Positions 32,008 to 39,510 of a stretch of DNA of 64,000 nt are shown here, in pieces (positions within the stretch are counted from its first letter, which is position 1; the number at the start of each line of letters is the position of its first letter). Source of the stretch: Rubrivivax sp. (GTDB lineage Bacteria; Pseudomonadota; Gammaproteobacteria; Burkholderiales; Burkholderiaceae_C); the NCBI GenBank assembly GCA_027484825.1, contig JAIXSE010000032.1:1-64000 (forward strand), in the 5' to 3' direction. The notes beneath the pieces are model-generated. The model was not told where the DNA came from and did no database searches. It worked only from the letters and a program-made list of their open reading frames with translations. Position numbers and translations under genes: made by a program.

Positions 32008-32829
32008 TCACATGCCCTTGAACAGGTGGGTGTAGCTGCGGCTGACTTCCAGCTTCTCGTCCAGCCCCCGCACGCCCACCAGCTGGCGGCCGCGGAAGTC
32101 GCGCGTGATGCCGTTGATGGCCTTCACATTGACCAGGGTGGAGCGATGGATCTGCCAGAACACGGCCGGATCCAGCTCATCCACCAGCTCCTTGATCGGC
32201 TTGCGGATCAGGGCTTCCACCGTCGGTGTCTGCACCCGGGTGTACTTCTCATCGCTGATGAAGAACAGCACCTCTTCGACCGGAATCATCTGGATGGTCT
32301 GGCCGACCGAGGCCTGGATCCATTGCAGATAACGCGGGGCCGACTGCGGATTCACCCGGGCCGACAGGTTGTGCAGCAGCTGCTGCAGCGTGCCCTGGGA
32401 CGGGCCTTCCGGCTCGGCCTCGCCGCTGCGCTGCGCCAGCCGCTTGCGGATGCGTTCCACCGTCACCGCCAGGCGCTCGCGCTCGGCTGGCTTCAGGACG
32501 TAGTCGCACACGCCCTGCTCGAAGGCTTCGACGGCGTACTGGTCGTAGGCGGTGATGAAGACGATCTCGGGCACGGCCCAGTCGTCGTCGTCGGGTAGCT
32601 GGGCAATCTGGCGCGCGGCTTCCACACCGGTCAGGCCGGGCATGCGGATGTCCAGGAAGACCAGGTCCGGCTTGAGCTCGCGGGTCAGCTCCACGGCTTC
32701 CAGGCCGTTCTTGGCTTCTCCGACGATCTGCAGCTCGGGCCAGACTTCGGCAATGCGGCTGCGCAGTTGCTCGCGCATCAGGCGTTCATCATCGGCCAGG
32801 ACGGCGCGGGGGGCGTTGGTTGTGCTCAT
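32008..32829 (-). CDS. LytTR-family response regulator
   Basis: A 273-residue response regulator. The receiver (about residues 8-130) has AVLADDERLM, the phosphoacceptor in DLVFLDIRMPGLTG and the lysine in DYVLKPAERERL. After a linker, the C-terminal LytTR DNA-binding domain shows IPVEEVLFFISDEKYTRVQT, then LDPAVFWQIHRSTLVNVKAI and RSYTHLFKGM at the end. The start is ATG 32829 (MSTTNAPRAVL). It is the third gene of a minus-strand unit with a LytS-like kinase and a small membrane protein, and surely acts with that kinase. Targets unknown. Confidence 0.94.
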   Translation of the reverse strand: MSTTNAPRAVLADDERLMREQLRSRIAEVWPELQIVGEAKNGLEAVELTRELKPDLVFLDIRMPGLTGVEAARQIAQLPDDDDWAVPEIVFITAYDQYAVEAFEQGVCDYVLKPAERERLAVTVERIRKRLAQRSGEAEPEGPSQGTLQQLLHNLSARVNPQSAPRYLQWIQASVGQTIQMIPVEEVLFFISDEKYTRVQTPTVEALIRKPIKELVDELDPAVFWQIHRSTLVNVKAINGITRDFRGRQLVGVRGLDEKLEVSRSYTHLFKGM

Positions 32830-32966
32830 GGCGCAATGGTAGAGAAGGGTGGATGACGACGAAAGCGGGCCACTACTGAACCCTGAACCGCGCCCCATGG
32901 GCGGGGTGCGATCAGCAGGGGCACTCTTCAGGGGCACTCCGCAGTGGCACTGCGCAGCGGAGCCGC

Positions 32967-33410
32967 TCACGCGGGCAGGGTCGGCTCCTGCACGGCGGCG
33001 GTCTCGCCGCGGCGGGCCCGGCGACGCGCCCTGGGCGACCGGTCCCGCACCAGCAGCCAGATGACCAGCGCCACCAGCAGCAGCGGCGAGCTCAGCACGG
33101 CGCCGGTCCCCAGCACCGCAGCCACCGCCAGCAGCAGCAGGCCGCCCAGCAACAGCAGCGGCAGACCCAGGCCCAGCAGCAGCACCAGCGGCACCACCAC
33201 GCACACCACCAGCCCGCAGATCAGCAGCGCCAGGAAGACCGAGAAGCCGTCCGCCATGTCCAGCTCGCCGCCGGTCCATTCATGGCCGTTGATGATGATG
33301 TGCAGCCCGTCGGCATCCTGCATGGCGCCGAAGGCCACCACCCCCAGGGCCACCGAGGCCAGGACCATGAGCAGGCCCAGGGCCAGCAACAGCTTGAAGA
33401 AGGTTTTCAT
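32967..33410 (-). CDS. small hydrophobic membrane protein
   Basis: A 147-residue protein I do not recognise by family. The N-terminus MKTFFKLLLALGLLMVLASV is a membrane segment or signal anchor, followed by a hydrophilic 30-residue loop (DADGLHIIINGHEWTGGELD) and two or three long Leu/Val-rich helices, ending in an Arg-rich cytoplasmic tail (RDRSPRARRRARRGE). Its start overlaps the stop of the LytS-like kinase (ATGA), so kinase and membrane protein are translationally coupled. It lies between a kinase and its regulator, where accessory sensors are often found; that role is inference. Confidence 0.75.
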   Translation of the reverse strand: MKTFFKLLLALGLLMVLASVALGVVAFGAMQDADGLHIIINGHEWTGGELDMADGFSVFLALLICGLVVCVVVPLVLLLGLGLPLLLLGGLLLLAVAAVLGTGAVLSSPLLLVALVIWLLVRDRSPRARRRARRGETAAVQEPTLPA

Positions 33411-34993
33411 GCATGCACTCCTTGTTCCTGATGGATGTGGGCGGTCTTGTACGGGACCGTGATGGTGACGATGGTGCCGCTGGGCTGGTTCTCGGCCACG
33501 GTCAGGCTGGCGGCCTTGCCGTAGAGCAGCGACAGCCGCTCCCGGATGTTGGCCAGGCCCACGCCGGTGCCGGCGGTGGCGGCCCGGCCGAAGCCCAGGC
33601 CGGTGTCGGCGACGGTGACCGACAGCTTGCCGTGCACCACCTCCGCCTTGATCTTCAAACTGCCGCCTTCCGCCTTGGGTTCCAGGCCATGCTTGATGGC
33701 GTTCTCCACCAGCCCCTGGATCATCATGGGCGGGAATTCCGCGGACAGCAGGCCGTCCGGCACCTGGATCTCGGGCTGCAGCCGCTCTTCCATGCGCATC
33801 TGCAGGATGTCCAGGTAGGGGCGGATCACCGCCATCTCCCGGCCCAGTTCCCGCACGCCGCCATTGGCGTTGGCTTCCCGCATGGTCGGCATGGACGCAC
33901 GCAGCAGGGCGATCAGGTTGCGCTGCATCTGGGAGGCGCGGGGCGGGTCGGTTTCGATCAGGTGGTCGATGGAGGCCAGGGTGTTGAACAGGAAATGCGG
34001 CTCCACCTGGGCCTGCATGGCGGCCATGCGGGCTTCCACCACCTGACGGCGCAGGGATTCCGCCTCGGCGGTCTCAGTCGCCTGCGCCGCCTTGGCTTCC
34101 GCCTGGATGCGTCCCTTGTAGGTGGCCTTGATCACGGCCGAGGCCAGCACGATGATCAAGGCCAGCTTGTCCAGGAAGTCGCCCAGATGCACCCGGCGAT
34201 AGCGGACCTTGGGCGAGTCGATGGCGTCTGCGCCGCTTTCATCGGCATTGCCCTCGCGGGCGGCTTCCAGCTCGCGGCGGGCTTCCTCGGCATCGGCCTG
34301 GGCCTGGCGGGCGTCTTCAGCAGCCTCCTGCAACGCGCGCCGGGCGTCTTCCACGGCCTCGCGCACGGCCTCCCGCTGCTTTTCATTCGGAATGCGGATG
34401 TCCACCACCGGCAGGTCGGCGCTGGCCTGGGCACTGCTGGCAGCGGCGGACGCGCCGGAGGCACTTTCGGCGGCCGCCGATCCGCCTCGCGGCACGATGC
34501 GCACGCCCTTGCTGTCGATCTGGACCTCATACCGCAGACCTTCTTCGCCCTTAGCTTCGCCCTTGGCTTCGCGGTTGGCCTCACGGTGGGCGTCCTGGCC
34601 CCCGGACTGGACGCCACTGACCGCCTCTGCCGGCGCAGCGGGCGCGGCCGGGGCCTGGCTCGGGGTCGGGGACGGGGACGGGGACGGGGACGGCTGGGGA
34701 ATGCGGCTGCTGTCCAGCTCCACCGGCTTGGCCGGTTTGGCCGGTTTGGCAGGCTTGGCCGGCCGCTTGGTGCTCTGCTCCATCTCCTCCGCCACCCGCC
34801 AGCTGAAGGAGAAGGGCGGGATGCTCTGCAGGATGTTGGCGCCGATGATCAGCAGCACCGACATCACGAAGAACCGCTTCCAGGTGATGGAGACCAGCCA
34901 ACTGGCGTAGGCATGGAAGCCCTGCTCGGCACTGCGGGAGAACTGTTGCCAGCGCTGGGCGGCGGTGAGGGAGGCGGGCGTTGGGGCGTTCAT
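33407..34993 (-). CDS. LytS/AlgZ-like sensor histidine kinase with repetitive linker
   Basis: A 528-residue kinase. A short cytoplasmic start is followed by a membrane segment (FFVMSVLLIIGANILQSIP), then a long low-complexity region: PAKP repeats, PSPSPSPSPTPS and REANREAKGEAKGE, then a coiled coil (REAVREAVEDARRALQEAAE). A second membrane segment (about LALIIVLASAVI) precedes the His_kinase domain with QVEPHFLFNTLASIDHLIE, whose His is the phosphorylation site. The ATPase part has ENAIKHGLEPKAEGG, DTGLGFG and GLANIRERLSLLYG. The start is ATG 34993 (MNAPTPASLT). Its partner regulator is the LytTR gene two genes downstream. The 6- and 9-bp repeat units suggest length variation. Confidence 0.92.
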   Translation of the reverse strand: MNAPTPASLTAAQRWQQFSRSAEQGFHAYASWLVSITWKRFFVMSVLLIIGANILQSIPPFSFSWRVAEEMEQSTKRPAKPAKPAKPAKPVELDSSRIPQPSPSPSPSPTPSQAPAAPAAPAEAVSGVQSGGQDAHREANREAKGEAKGEEGLRYEVQIDSKGVRIVPRGGSAAAESASGASAAASSAQASADLPVVDIRIPNEKQREAVREAVEDARRALQEAAEDARQAQADAEEARRELEAAREGNADESGADAIDSPKVRYRRVHLGDFLDKLALIIVLASAVIKATYKGRIQAEAKAAQATETAEAESLRRQVVEARMAAMQAQVEPHFLFNTLASIDHLIETDPPRASQMQRNLIALLRASMPTMREANANGGVRELGREMAVIRPYLDILQMRMEERLQPEIQVPDGLLSAEFPPMMIQGLVENAIKHGLEPKAEGGSLKIKAEVVHGKLSVTVADTGLGFGRAATAGTGVGLANIRERLSLLYGKAASLTVAENQPSGTIVTITVPYKTAHIHQEQGVHA

Positions 34994-35107
34994 GGGCGGA
35001 CCTGTCTGATGGCTTCGCACTGTACGCAAGTCCCGCGGCGGTCCGCCCCAAGGGGCGACGCACGGTGAGGGCGGCGGCATGAACTGCGCGGATCCGCGAC
35101 AAAGCGG

Positions 35108-35145
35108 ACCCCCAAAAGCAGACGCCCCGGGGTTGCCGGGGCGTC
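35108..35145 (-). terminator. intrinsic terminator-like hairpin after yceI
   Basis: The palindrome GACGCCCC ... GGGGCGTC (35121-35145) is followed on the minus strand by TGCTTTTGGG, a weak T-run. It lies about 75 bases after the YceI stop and probably ends the cytochrome b561/YceI transcript. Confidence 0.6.
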
Positions 35146-35219
35146 GTTGCCGAGTCAGGAGGCGCATAGGGACCGGCGCGGGGCGCGGCCCCGGCGCGGT
35201 CACGCCTCCGAGGCCGGTC

Positions 35220-35789
35220 TTACTGTTTGACGGCTTCGACCTGGATCACGATCTTGACTTCCTTGGAGAAGCCATAGGCCAGACCGTAGTCGATGCCCCA
35301 CTGCGTGCGGTCGATCACGGTTTCGAAGTCGCCGCCGCAGACTTCACGCTTGAGCATGGGGTTCTGGTAGCAGTTGAAGTTCTTGGCGGTCAGGGTCACC
35401 GGGGCGGTCTTGCCCTTCATGGTCAGCTCGCCGGCCACGGTCGTGACCTTGTCTCCGCTGAAGCTGAACTTGTCACCGACGAACTTCACGGTGGGGAAGG
35501 TGGCCACGTCGAAGAAGTCCTTGCCCGACAGGTGCTTGTCGAAAGCGGGGGTGCCGCTGTTGATGCCGGTCATGTCGAAGGTGATGTCCACCTTGCCGGA
35601 CTTGCCCGCGCGGTCGAATTCCACCGTGCCTTCCTTCTTGTCGAAGCGGGCGCGGTTGGTCGAGGTGCCGAAGTGCAGGATCTCGAAGGTCGCGTTGGTG
35701 TGCGTCGGGTCGATCTTGTAGGTGGCGGTCTCGGCCTGTGCAGCAGCGCCCAGGGCCAGCAGGGAAGCAAGGATCAGTGCTTTTTTCAT
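35220..35789 (-). CDS. YceI family periplasmic protein (copy 2 of operon)
   Basis: A 189-residue exported lipocalin-like protein. The signal peptide is short and typical (MKKALILASLLALGAAAQA). The mature part starts ETATYKIDPTHTNATFEILH, a classic YceI start, and continues with GKVDITFDMTGINSGTPAFD, LSGKDFFDVATFPTVKFV and VCGGDFETVIDRTQWGIDYG. YceI proteins bind isoprenoid or amide lipids and are induced by stress or high pH in E. coli. It is the last gene of a cytochrome b561-yceI-yceI operon. Two Cys in the C-terminal half (NCYQNPMLKREVCGG) could form a disulfide. Confidence 0.94.
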   Translation of the reverse strand: MKKALILASLLALGAAAQAETATYKIDPTHTNATFEILHFGTSTNRARFDKKEGTVEFDRAGKSGKVDITFDMTGINSGTPAFDKHLSGKDFFDVATFPTVKFVGDKFSFSGDKVTTVAGELTMKGKTAPVTLTAKNFNCYQNPMLKREVCGGDFETVIDRTQWGIDYGLAYGFSKEVKIVIQVEAVKQ

Positions 35790-35841
35790 GATGCGTCTTT
35801 GTTGAACGGGTTGGTGGGGAAAATGGAAATCAGCCCGGCGC

Positions 35842-36528
35842 TCAGAGCGGCGCCACGCCGGTGAAGGCCAGCTTGAACTTCACCTGCACATCGTTGGCAA
35901 CCATGGAGGTGTCCTTCCATTCGCCGTCGCCGATGTTGTAGTCCAGCCGCTTGATGGCCACCACGCCGGTGGCGGTGGTGGTGCCCGCGGCCTGGGTCAG
36001 GGTCACCGGCACGACCACGTCGCGGACCTGGCCCTTGATGCTCAGCTTGCCGGCGGCTTCGAACTTGCCGCCGCCCAGCGCCTTGATGGTGGTGGACTGG
36101 AAGGTCGCCTGCGGCACCTTCTTCGTGTTGAACCATTCCGGCTTGAGCAGCTCGGCGTCGAAGGCCGGGTCGCCCAGCGTGGCCGCGGACAGATCGATCG
36201 CCAGCGACACCTTGCCGGTTTCCGGCTTCTTCGGGTCGAAGGCCAGCTGCGCATCAAAGCGCTTGAAGTGGCCGTCCACCGGCACGCCCATCTGCTTGAA
36301 GGTGAAGGTGATGTCACTGCCGGCCGGCACCAGCTTGGCAGCGGCGGCGGCGGGCGCTGCGGCCGGAGCGGCTGCGGGGGCGCTGGCAGCCGGCTTGGCC
36401 GCAGGCTTGGACTGGGCCATGACCGGCGCGGCCGACAGCATCAGCGCGGCACTGGCCAGGGCCAGGGCGGTCACGGACAGGGAAGTGGCCAGACGGGAGG
36501 ACAGGCCTTGGGTCAGACGTGCTTGCAT
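35842..36528 (-). CDS. YceI family periplasmic protein (copy 1 of operon)
   Basis: A 228-residue exported YceI-family protein, diverged from its neighbour. After the signal peptide (cleavage near APVMAQ, residue about 39) comes an Ala/Pro-rich linker of about 25 residues, then the domain: LVPAGSDITFTFKQMGVPVD, FDAQLAFDPKKPETGKVSLA, TLGDPAFDAELLKPEWFNTK and TATGVVAIKRLDYNIGDGEW. It sits between the cytochrome b561 gene (36 bases upstream) and the second YceI gene (52 bases downstream). In E. coli yceI is likewise paired with a cytochrome b561 (yceJ), so a functional link to membrane redox or quinone chemistry is likely. Confidence 0.93.
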   Translation of the reverse strand: MQARLTQGLSSRLATSLSVTALALASAALMLSAAPVMAQSKPAAKPAASAPAAAPAAAPAAAAAKLVPAGSDITFTFKQMGVPVDGHFKRFDAQLAFDPKKPETGKVSLAIDLSAATLGDPAFDAELLKPEWFNTKKVPQATFQSTTIKALGGGKFEAAGKLSIKGQVRDVVVPVTLTQAAGTTTATGVVAIKRLDYNIGDGEWKDTSMVANDVQVKFKLAFTGVAPL

Positions 36529-36564
36529 GGAAGACCTCGATGAAAAAGAGTCGGAAGGAAGATG

Positions 36565-37134
36565 TCAGCCGCGGCCGGGCAGCATGCGCTGCAGCAGGCC
36601 GTCCCGGTCCAGCACCATGTGTTTGACCACCGCCCCCAGGTGGGCCAGCACCAGGGCGGCCAGGCCGTAGGCCAGCAGCTCATGGGCTTCCTTGAGGGTG
36701 TGGGCCAGTTCCTTGTCGGGGGCCACCAGGTTGGGCAGCGGCAGCACGCCGAACCACACCACCGGGAAACCGGCGGCCGAGCTGTAGGCCCAGCCGCTCA
36801 GCGGCACCGCAAAGAAAGCCAGATAGAGCAGACCGTGCACCAGATGCGCGGCGCGGGCCTGCCAGGCCGGCATCGGCAGGTCGGCCGGCGGGCGGTGCGA
36901 CAGGCGCCACAGCAGCCGCAGGGCCGACAGCGCCAGGATGGTGACACCGGCCCATTTGTGCCAGTTGTACAGCTTGAGACGGGTGGGCGAGAACGGCAGG
37001 TCGGCCATGTACAGACCGACGCCGAAGGCGCCGATGATGCCCACCGCCAGCACCCAGTGCAGCAGCATGGCGAAGCCGTCATACCGGGCGTTGGGGACCT
37101 TGGCGGGCTGGTAGGAGGAGCGGGCGGTGGTCAT
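36565..37134 (-). CDS. cytochrome b561
   Basis: A 189-residue four-helix membrane cytochrome of the bacterial b561 type, which moves electrons between quinol and periplasmic acceptors. Candidate haem-ligand histidines lie in the membrane helices: AMLLHWVLAVG, YNWHKWAGVTI, AAHLVHGLLYLAF and ALVLAHLGAVVKH. The length fits the family (175-190). It is the first gene of an operon with two YceI genes, the yceJ-yceI arrangement of E. coli in expanded form. The ATG at 37134 gives the start MTTARSSYQPAKVP. Confidence 0.93.
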   Translation of the reverse strand: MTTARSSYQPAKVPNARYDGFAMLLHWVLAVGIIGAFGVGLYMADLPFSPTRLKLYNWHKWAGVTILALSALRLLWRLSHRPPADLPMPAWQARAAHLVHGLLYLAFFAVPLSGWAYSSAAGFPVVWFGVLPLPNLVAPDKELAHTLKEAHELLAYGLAALVLAHLGAVVKHMVLDRDGLLQRMLPGRG

Positions 37135-37686
37135 AGGGTGGAGCAGTCAGGCAGTGGCAAGTGGAAGGGGGCCGTGGTCAGAACTTGATGCTTGTCATTG
37201 ACAGCGGCCCGACCTCTCAGGTGCATGGACCGCAGTGTCCTGCTGGCAGCGCGGGTATCGGTTCATCGGAACTGAGGCCATTGTTCAGTGGATTTGAATG
37301 CTGCGCTGTCCCCGACTTCAGAGCGCCACCCTCCGCCCTCGCTCCTGGGGCGTCCGGCTGGGGCCTGCCGACGCGTCCACCCAGGCCGGGGCGGGCTGGC
37401 TGCGAACAATTGGCGCGAAGCATAGCGCTGTCCCGATTTGTATGCTGGGCAGCCCAAAACAGTGAGCGTGCAGTGTCGTCGCAGCCCTTTGGCATGGCCT
37501 GACCCCGTCGACCCAGTCGGGGATCCCCAGAATGGTGGACGGCCTCGCTCGTCGGCCGCCAAGTTCCGTCAAGGCCACGGCCTGTTTTCCCCCTTGAGGG
37601 GGATGGTTGCGCCCCGGGTGCCTGCGCATACTCAATCCCGATCGCGCGCTGCCTGGACCTCAGCGTTGTGATCAAGGGGAGGAGTG

Positions 37687-37733
37687 CTATGCCGACCTAC
37701 CGGAGCCCGTTGGGGCCGAGGGGGTCGGCATAG
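37687..37733 (+). ncRNA. long hairpin with following T-run: possible end of a small RNA
   Basis: Perfect 11-bp arms CTATGCCGACC and GGTCGGCATAG enclose 25 bases that can pair further (GCCC-GTTG-GGGC). TTTTATC follows directly on the plus strand. No plus-strand gene lies within 5 kb upstream (the nearest is the 29334-31994 gene, and everything from 32008 to 37134 is on the minus strand), so a terminator here would need an unannotated transcript. A protein-binding site is the other option. Confidence 0.4.
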
Positions 37734-37856
37734 TTTTATCTGCACTTCGGCCCCGGGCTTATCGCTTCTATCAGCTGCATCGGGAGATCCTGCTGAATCA
37801 AGAAGCGGCCCTGCCAGCGCGTCGTTCATTCAATCGATGACAGTGGCTTCTCTCCC

Positions 37857-37870
37857 TTGATATAAATCAT
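37857..37870. promoter_or_regulatory. FNR/ANR-like box upstream of the PAS kinase
   Basis: TTGAT-ATAA-ATCAT matches the FNR consensus TTGAT-N4-ATCAA at nine of ten positions and lies 93 bases before the PAS kinase start. Regulation by oxygen through an FNR-type protein is therefore possible. Confidence 0.5.
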
Positions 37871-37962
37871 GCCCAATCAGCCGGAATGGCCCGCAATGGC
37901 ACTGCAATGACTGCAATGAAACGTGCAGCCTGGCACTGCCATCGGCCCTCCAGGGAGGTCTG

Positions 37963-39510
37963 ATGTCTGGCGAAGCAAGTCCGGCGGCCTGGTCCGCAGT
38001 GTCGGTGGCGGCGCTCGAGCGGGCCCTGGAGCACCTGCACGGGCAAGGCCCGGGTCAGGACGGCGGCTCTCCGCTGCGCCGGGTCCTGGACAACCTGTTC
38101 GTCTTCGTGGGGGTGCTGCTGCCGGATGGCCGCGTCATCGAGACCAACCGGGCGCCGCTGGAAGCGGGCGGCCTGACCAAGGCCGATGTCATCGGCCAGC
38201 CCTTCTGGCAGACCCCCTGGTGGACCCACGACCCGCTGCTGGTGCACTGGATGGAGGACGCCGTGTTGCGCGTCGCTGCGGGCGACACCGTCCGCCGCGA
38301 CGTGGTGGCCCGCATGGCCGGGGACAGCCGCATGGATGTCGATTTCATGCTGGCCCCGCTGGTGGACGACGAGGGCACCATCACCCACCTGATCGCCTCA
38401 GGCATGGACATCAGTGCCCGGCGCGACAGCGAACGCGCCCTGGCCCGCAGTGAAGACCGTTTCCGGCGCGCCTTCGAGGGCGCTTCCATCGGCATGGGCC
38501 TGGTGGATGCACAGGGCCGGCTGGTTCTGGTCAATGAAAGCATGGCCCGCATGTTTGGCTACACCCAGGACGAACTCACCGGTCTGCCGGTGCATGAGCT
38601 GGTGCCGCAGGGCCACCGCCTGGCGCATCACGAGCGCCTGCGGGACTTCATGCGGCATCCGACGCTGCGCTACATGGCCCAGCGCCAGGAGCTCTTCGCC
38701 CTGCGGCGCGACGGCAGCACCTTTGCGGTGGAGATCGGCCTGAACCCCATGCCGGACTCCCAGGGCCAGCAGGTGCTGATCACCCTCAACGACGTCAGCG
38801 AGCAGCGCGCCGCGCAAGAGCAGATTGAACGGGCGCTGAAGGAAAAGACGGCGCTGCTCAACGAGGTCCATCACCGGGTCAAGAACAACCTGCAGGTGGT
38901 GAGCAGCCTGCTCAGCCTGCAGGCCCGGCATGCCGACGGCCAGGTGCAGGAGGCGCTGCGCGACAGCCAGAGCCGGGTGCACTCCATGGCCTTGCTGCAT
39001 CAGCTGCTGTATGAGCGTGGCGACTTCAGTGCCCTGGACATGGGCCCCTACCTGCGGCAGCTGGTCCACCTGCTGCGCCACACCTTCATGGGCGCCAGCG
39101 AGCAGATCCAGCTGGCGGTGGAGGTGCCGACGGGGCCGCCCTGGCGCATGGACCTCTCTCATGCCATTCCTTGCGGCCTGGTGGTGACCGAGCTGGTGAC
39201 CAATGCCATCAAGCATGCCTTTCCCAATGGTCGGCTGGGATCGATCAGTGTCCGGCTGGGCGGTCGCACGGACGGCGTGGTGGACGGCAGCGATGCGACA
39301 CCGCAACCGCCCGGCCCCTGGCTGGAAGTGGCCGATGACGGTGTTGGCCTGCCGCAGGGCCTGGACCTGTCCGGCGCGCGCAGCCTGGGCTTTCAGCTGC
39401 TGCCCCTGCTGGCGGACCAGTGCGGGGCCCAACTGACCCTCGAGCGCGGCCACGGCACCTGCGCGCGGCTGTGCTGGCTGCTGGAACCCCAAGGGGATGC
39501 TCATGGTTGA
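37963..39510 (+). CDS. PAS-PAS sensor histidine kinase (HisKA_2 type), soluble
   Basis: A 515-residue cytosolic kinase with no membrane segment. Two PAS domains occupy about residues 40-160 (LDNLFVFVGVLLPDGRVIET) and 165-290 (FRRAFEGASIGMGLVDAQGR, RMFGYTQDELTGLPVHELVP). The HisKA_2 phosphoacceptor motif LLNEVHHRVKNNLQ has its histidines at residues 303-304. The ATPase domain shows ELVTNAIKHAFPNGRLGS and ADDGVGLPQGLDL. Such kinases often sense gases, light or redox through a PAS cofactor; none can be read from sequence. Its stop lies inside the start of the downstream receiver-GGDEF-EAL gene (14-base overlap), so these are partners. Confidence 0.93.
   Translation: MSGEASPAAWSAVSVAALERALEHLHGQGPGQDGGSPLRRVLDNLFVFVGVLLPDGRVIETNRAPLEAGGLTKADVIGQPFWQTPWWTHDPLLVHWMEDAVLRVAAGDTVRRDVVARMAGDSRMDVDFMLAPLVDDEGTITHLIASGMDISARRDSERALARSEDRFRRAFEGASIGMGLVDAQGRLVLVNESMARMFGYTQDELTGLPVHELVPQGHRLAHHERLRDFMRHPTLRYMAQRQELFALRRDGSTFAVEIGLNPMPDSQGQQVLITLNDVSEQRAAQEQIERALKEKTALLNEVHHRVKNNLQVVSSLLSLQARHADGQVQEALRDSQSRVHSMALLHQLLYERGDFSALDMGPYLRQLVHLLRHTFMGASEQIQLAVEVPTGPPWRMDLSHAIPCGLVVTELVTNAIKHAFPNGRLGSISVRLGGRTDGVVDGSDATPQPPGPWLEVADDGVGLPQGLDLSGARSLGFQLLPLLADQCGAQLTLERGHGTCARLCWLLEPQGDAHG

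Larger units (their letters stand above)
37135..37962. other. 828-bp non-coding stretch between cytochrome b561 and a PAS kinase
   Basis: No supported gene is present. Short frames on both strands lack ribosome sites and recognisable protein features. The stretch is less GC-rich than its flanks and contains a TCCCCC-TTGA-GGGGGA hairpin (37588-37603), a long hairpin (37687-37733) and an FNR-like box (37857-37870). It could hold a small RNA gene or the remains of a decayed gene. Confidence 0.6.

Noticed and set aside
37217-37675. 152-codon minus-strand frame in the non-coding stretch
   Set aside because: Pro/Arg/Gly-rich composition with no motif, and overlapping frames of similar quality on both strands; it could at most be a decayed gene.
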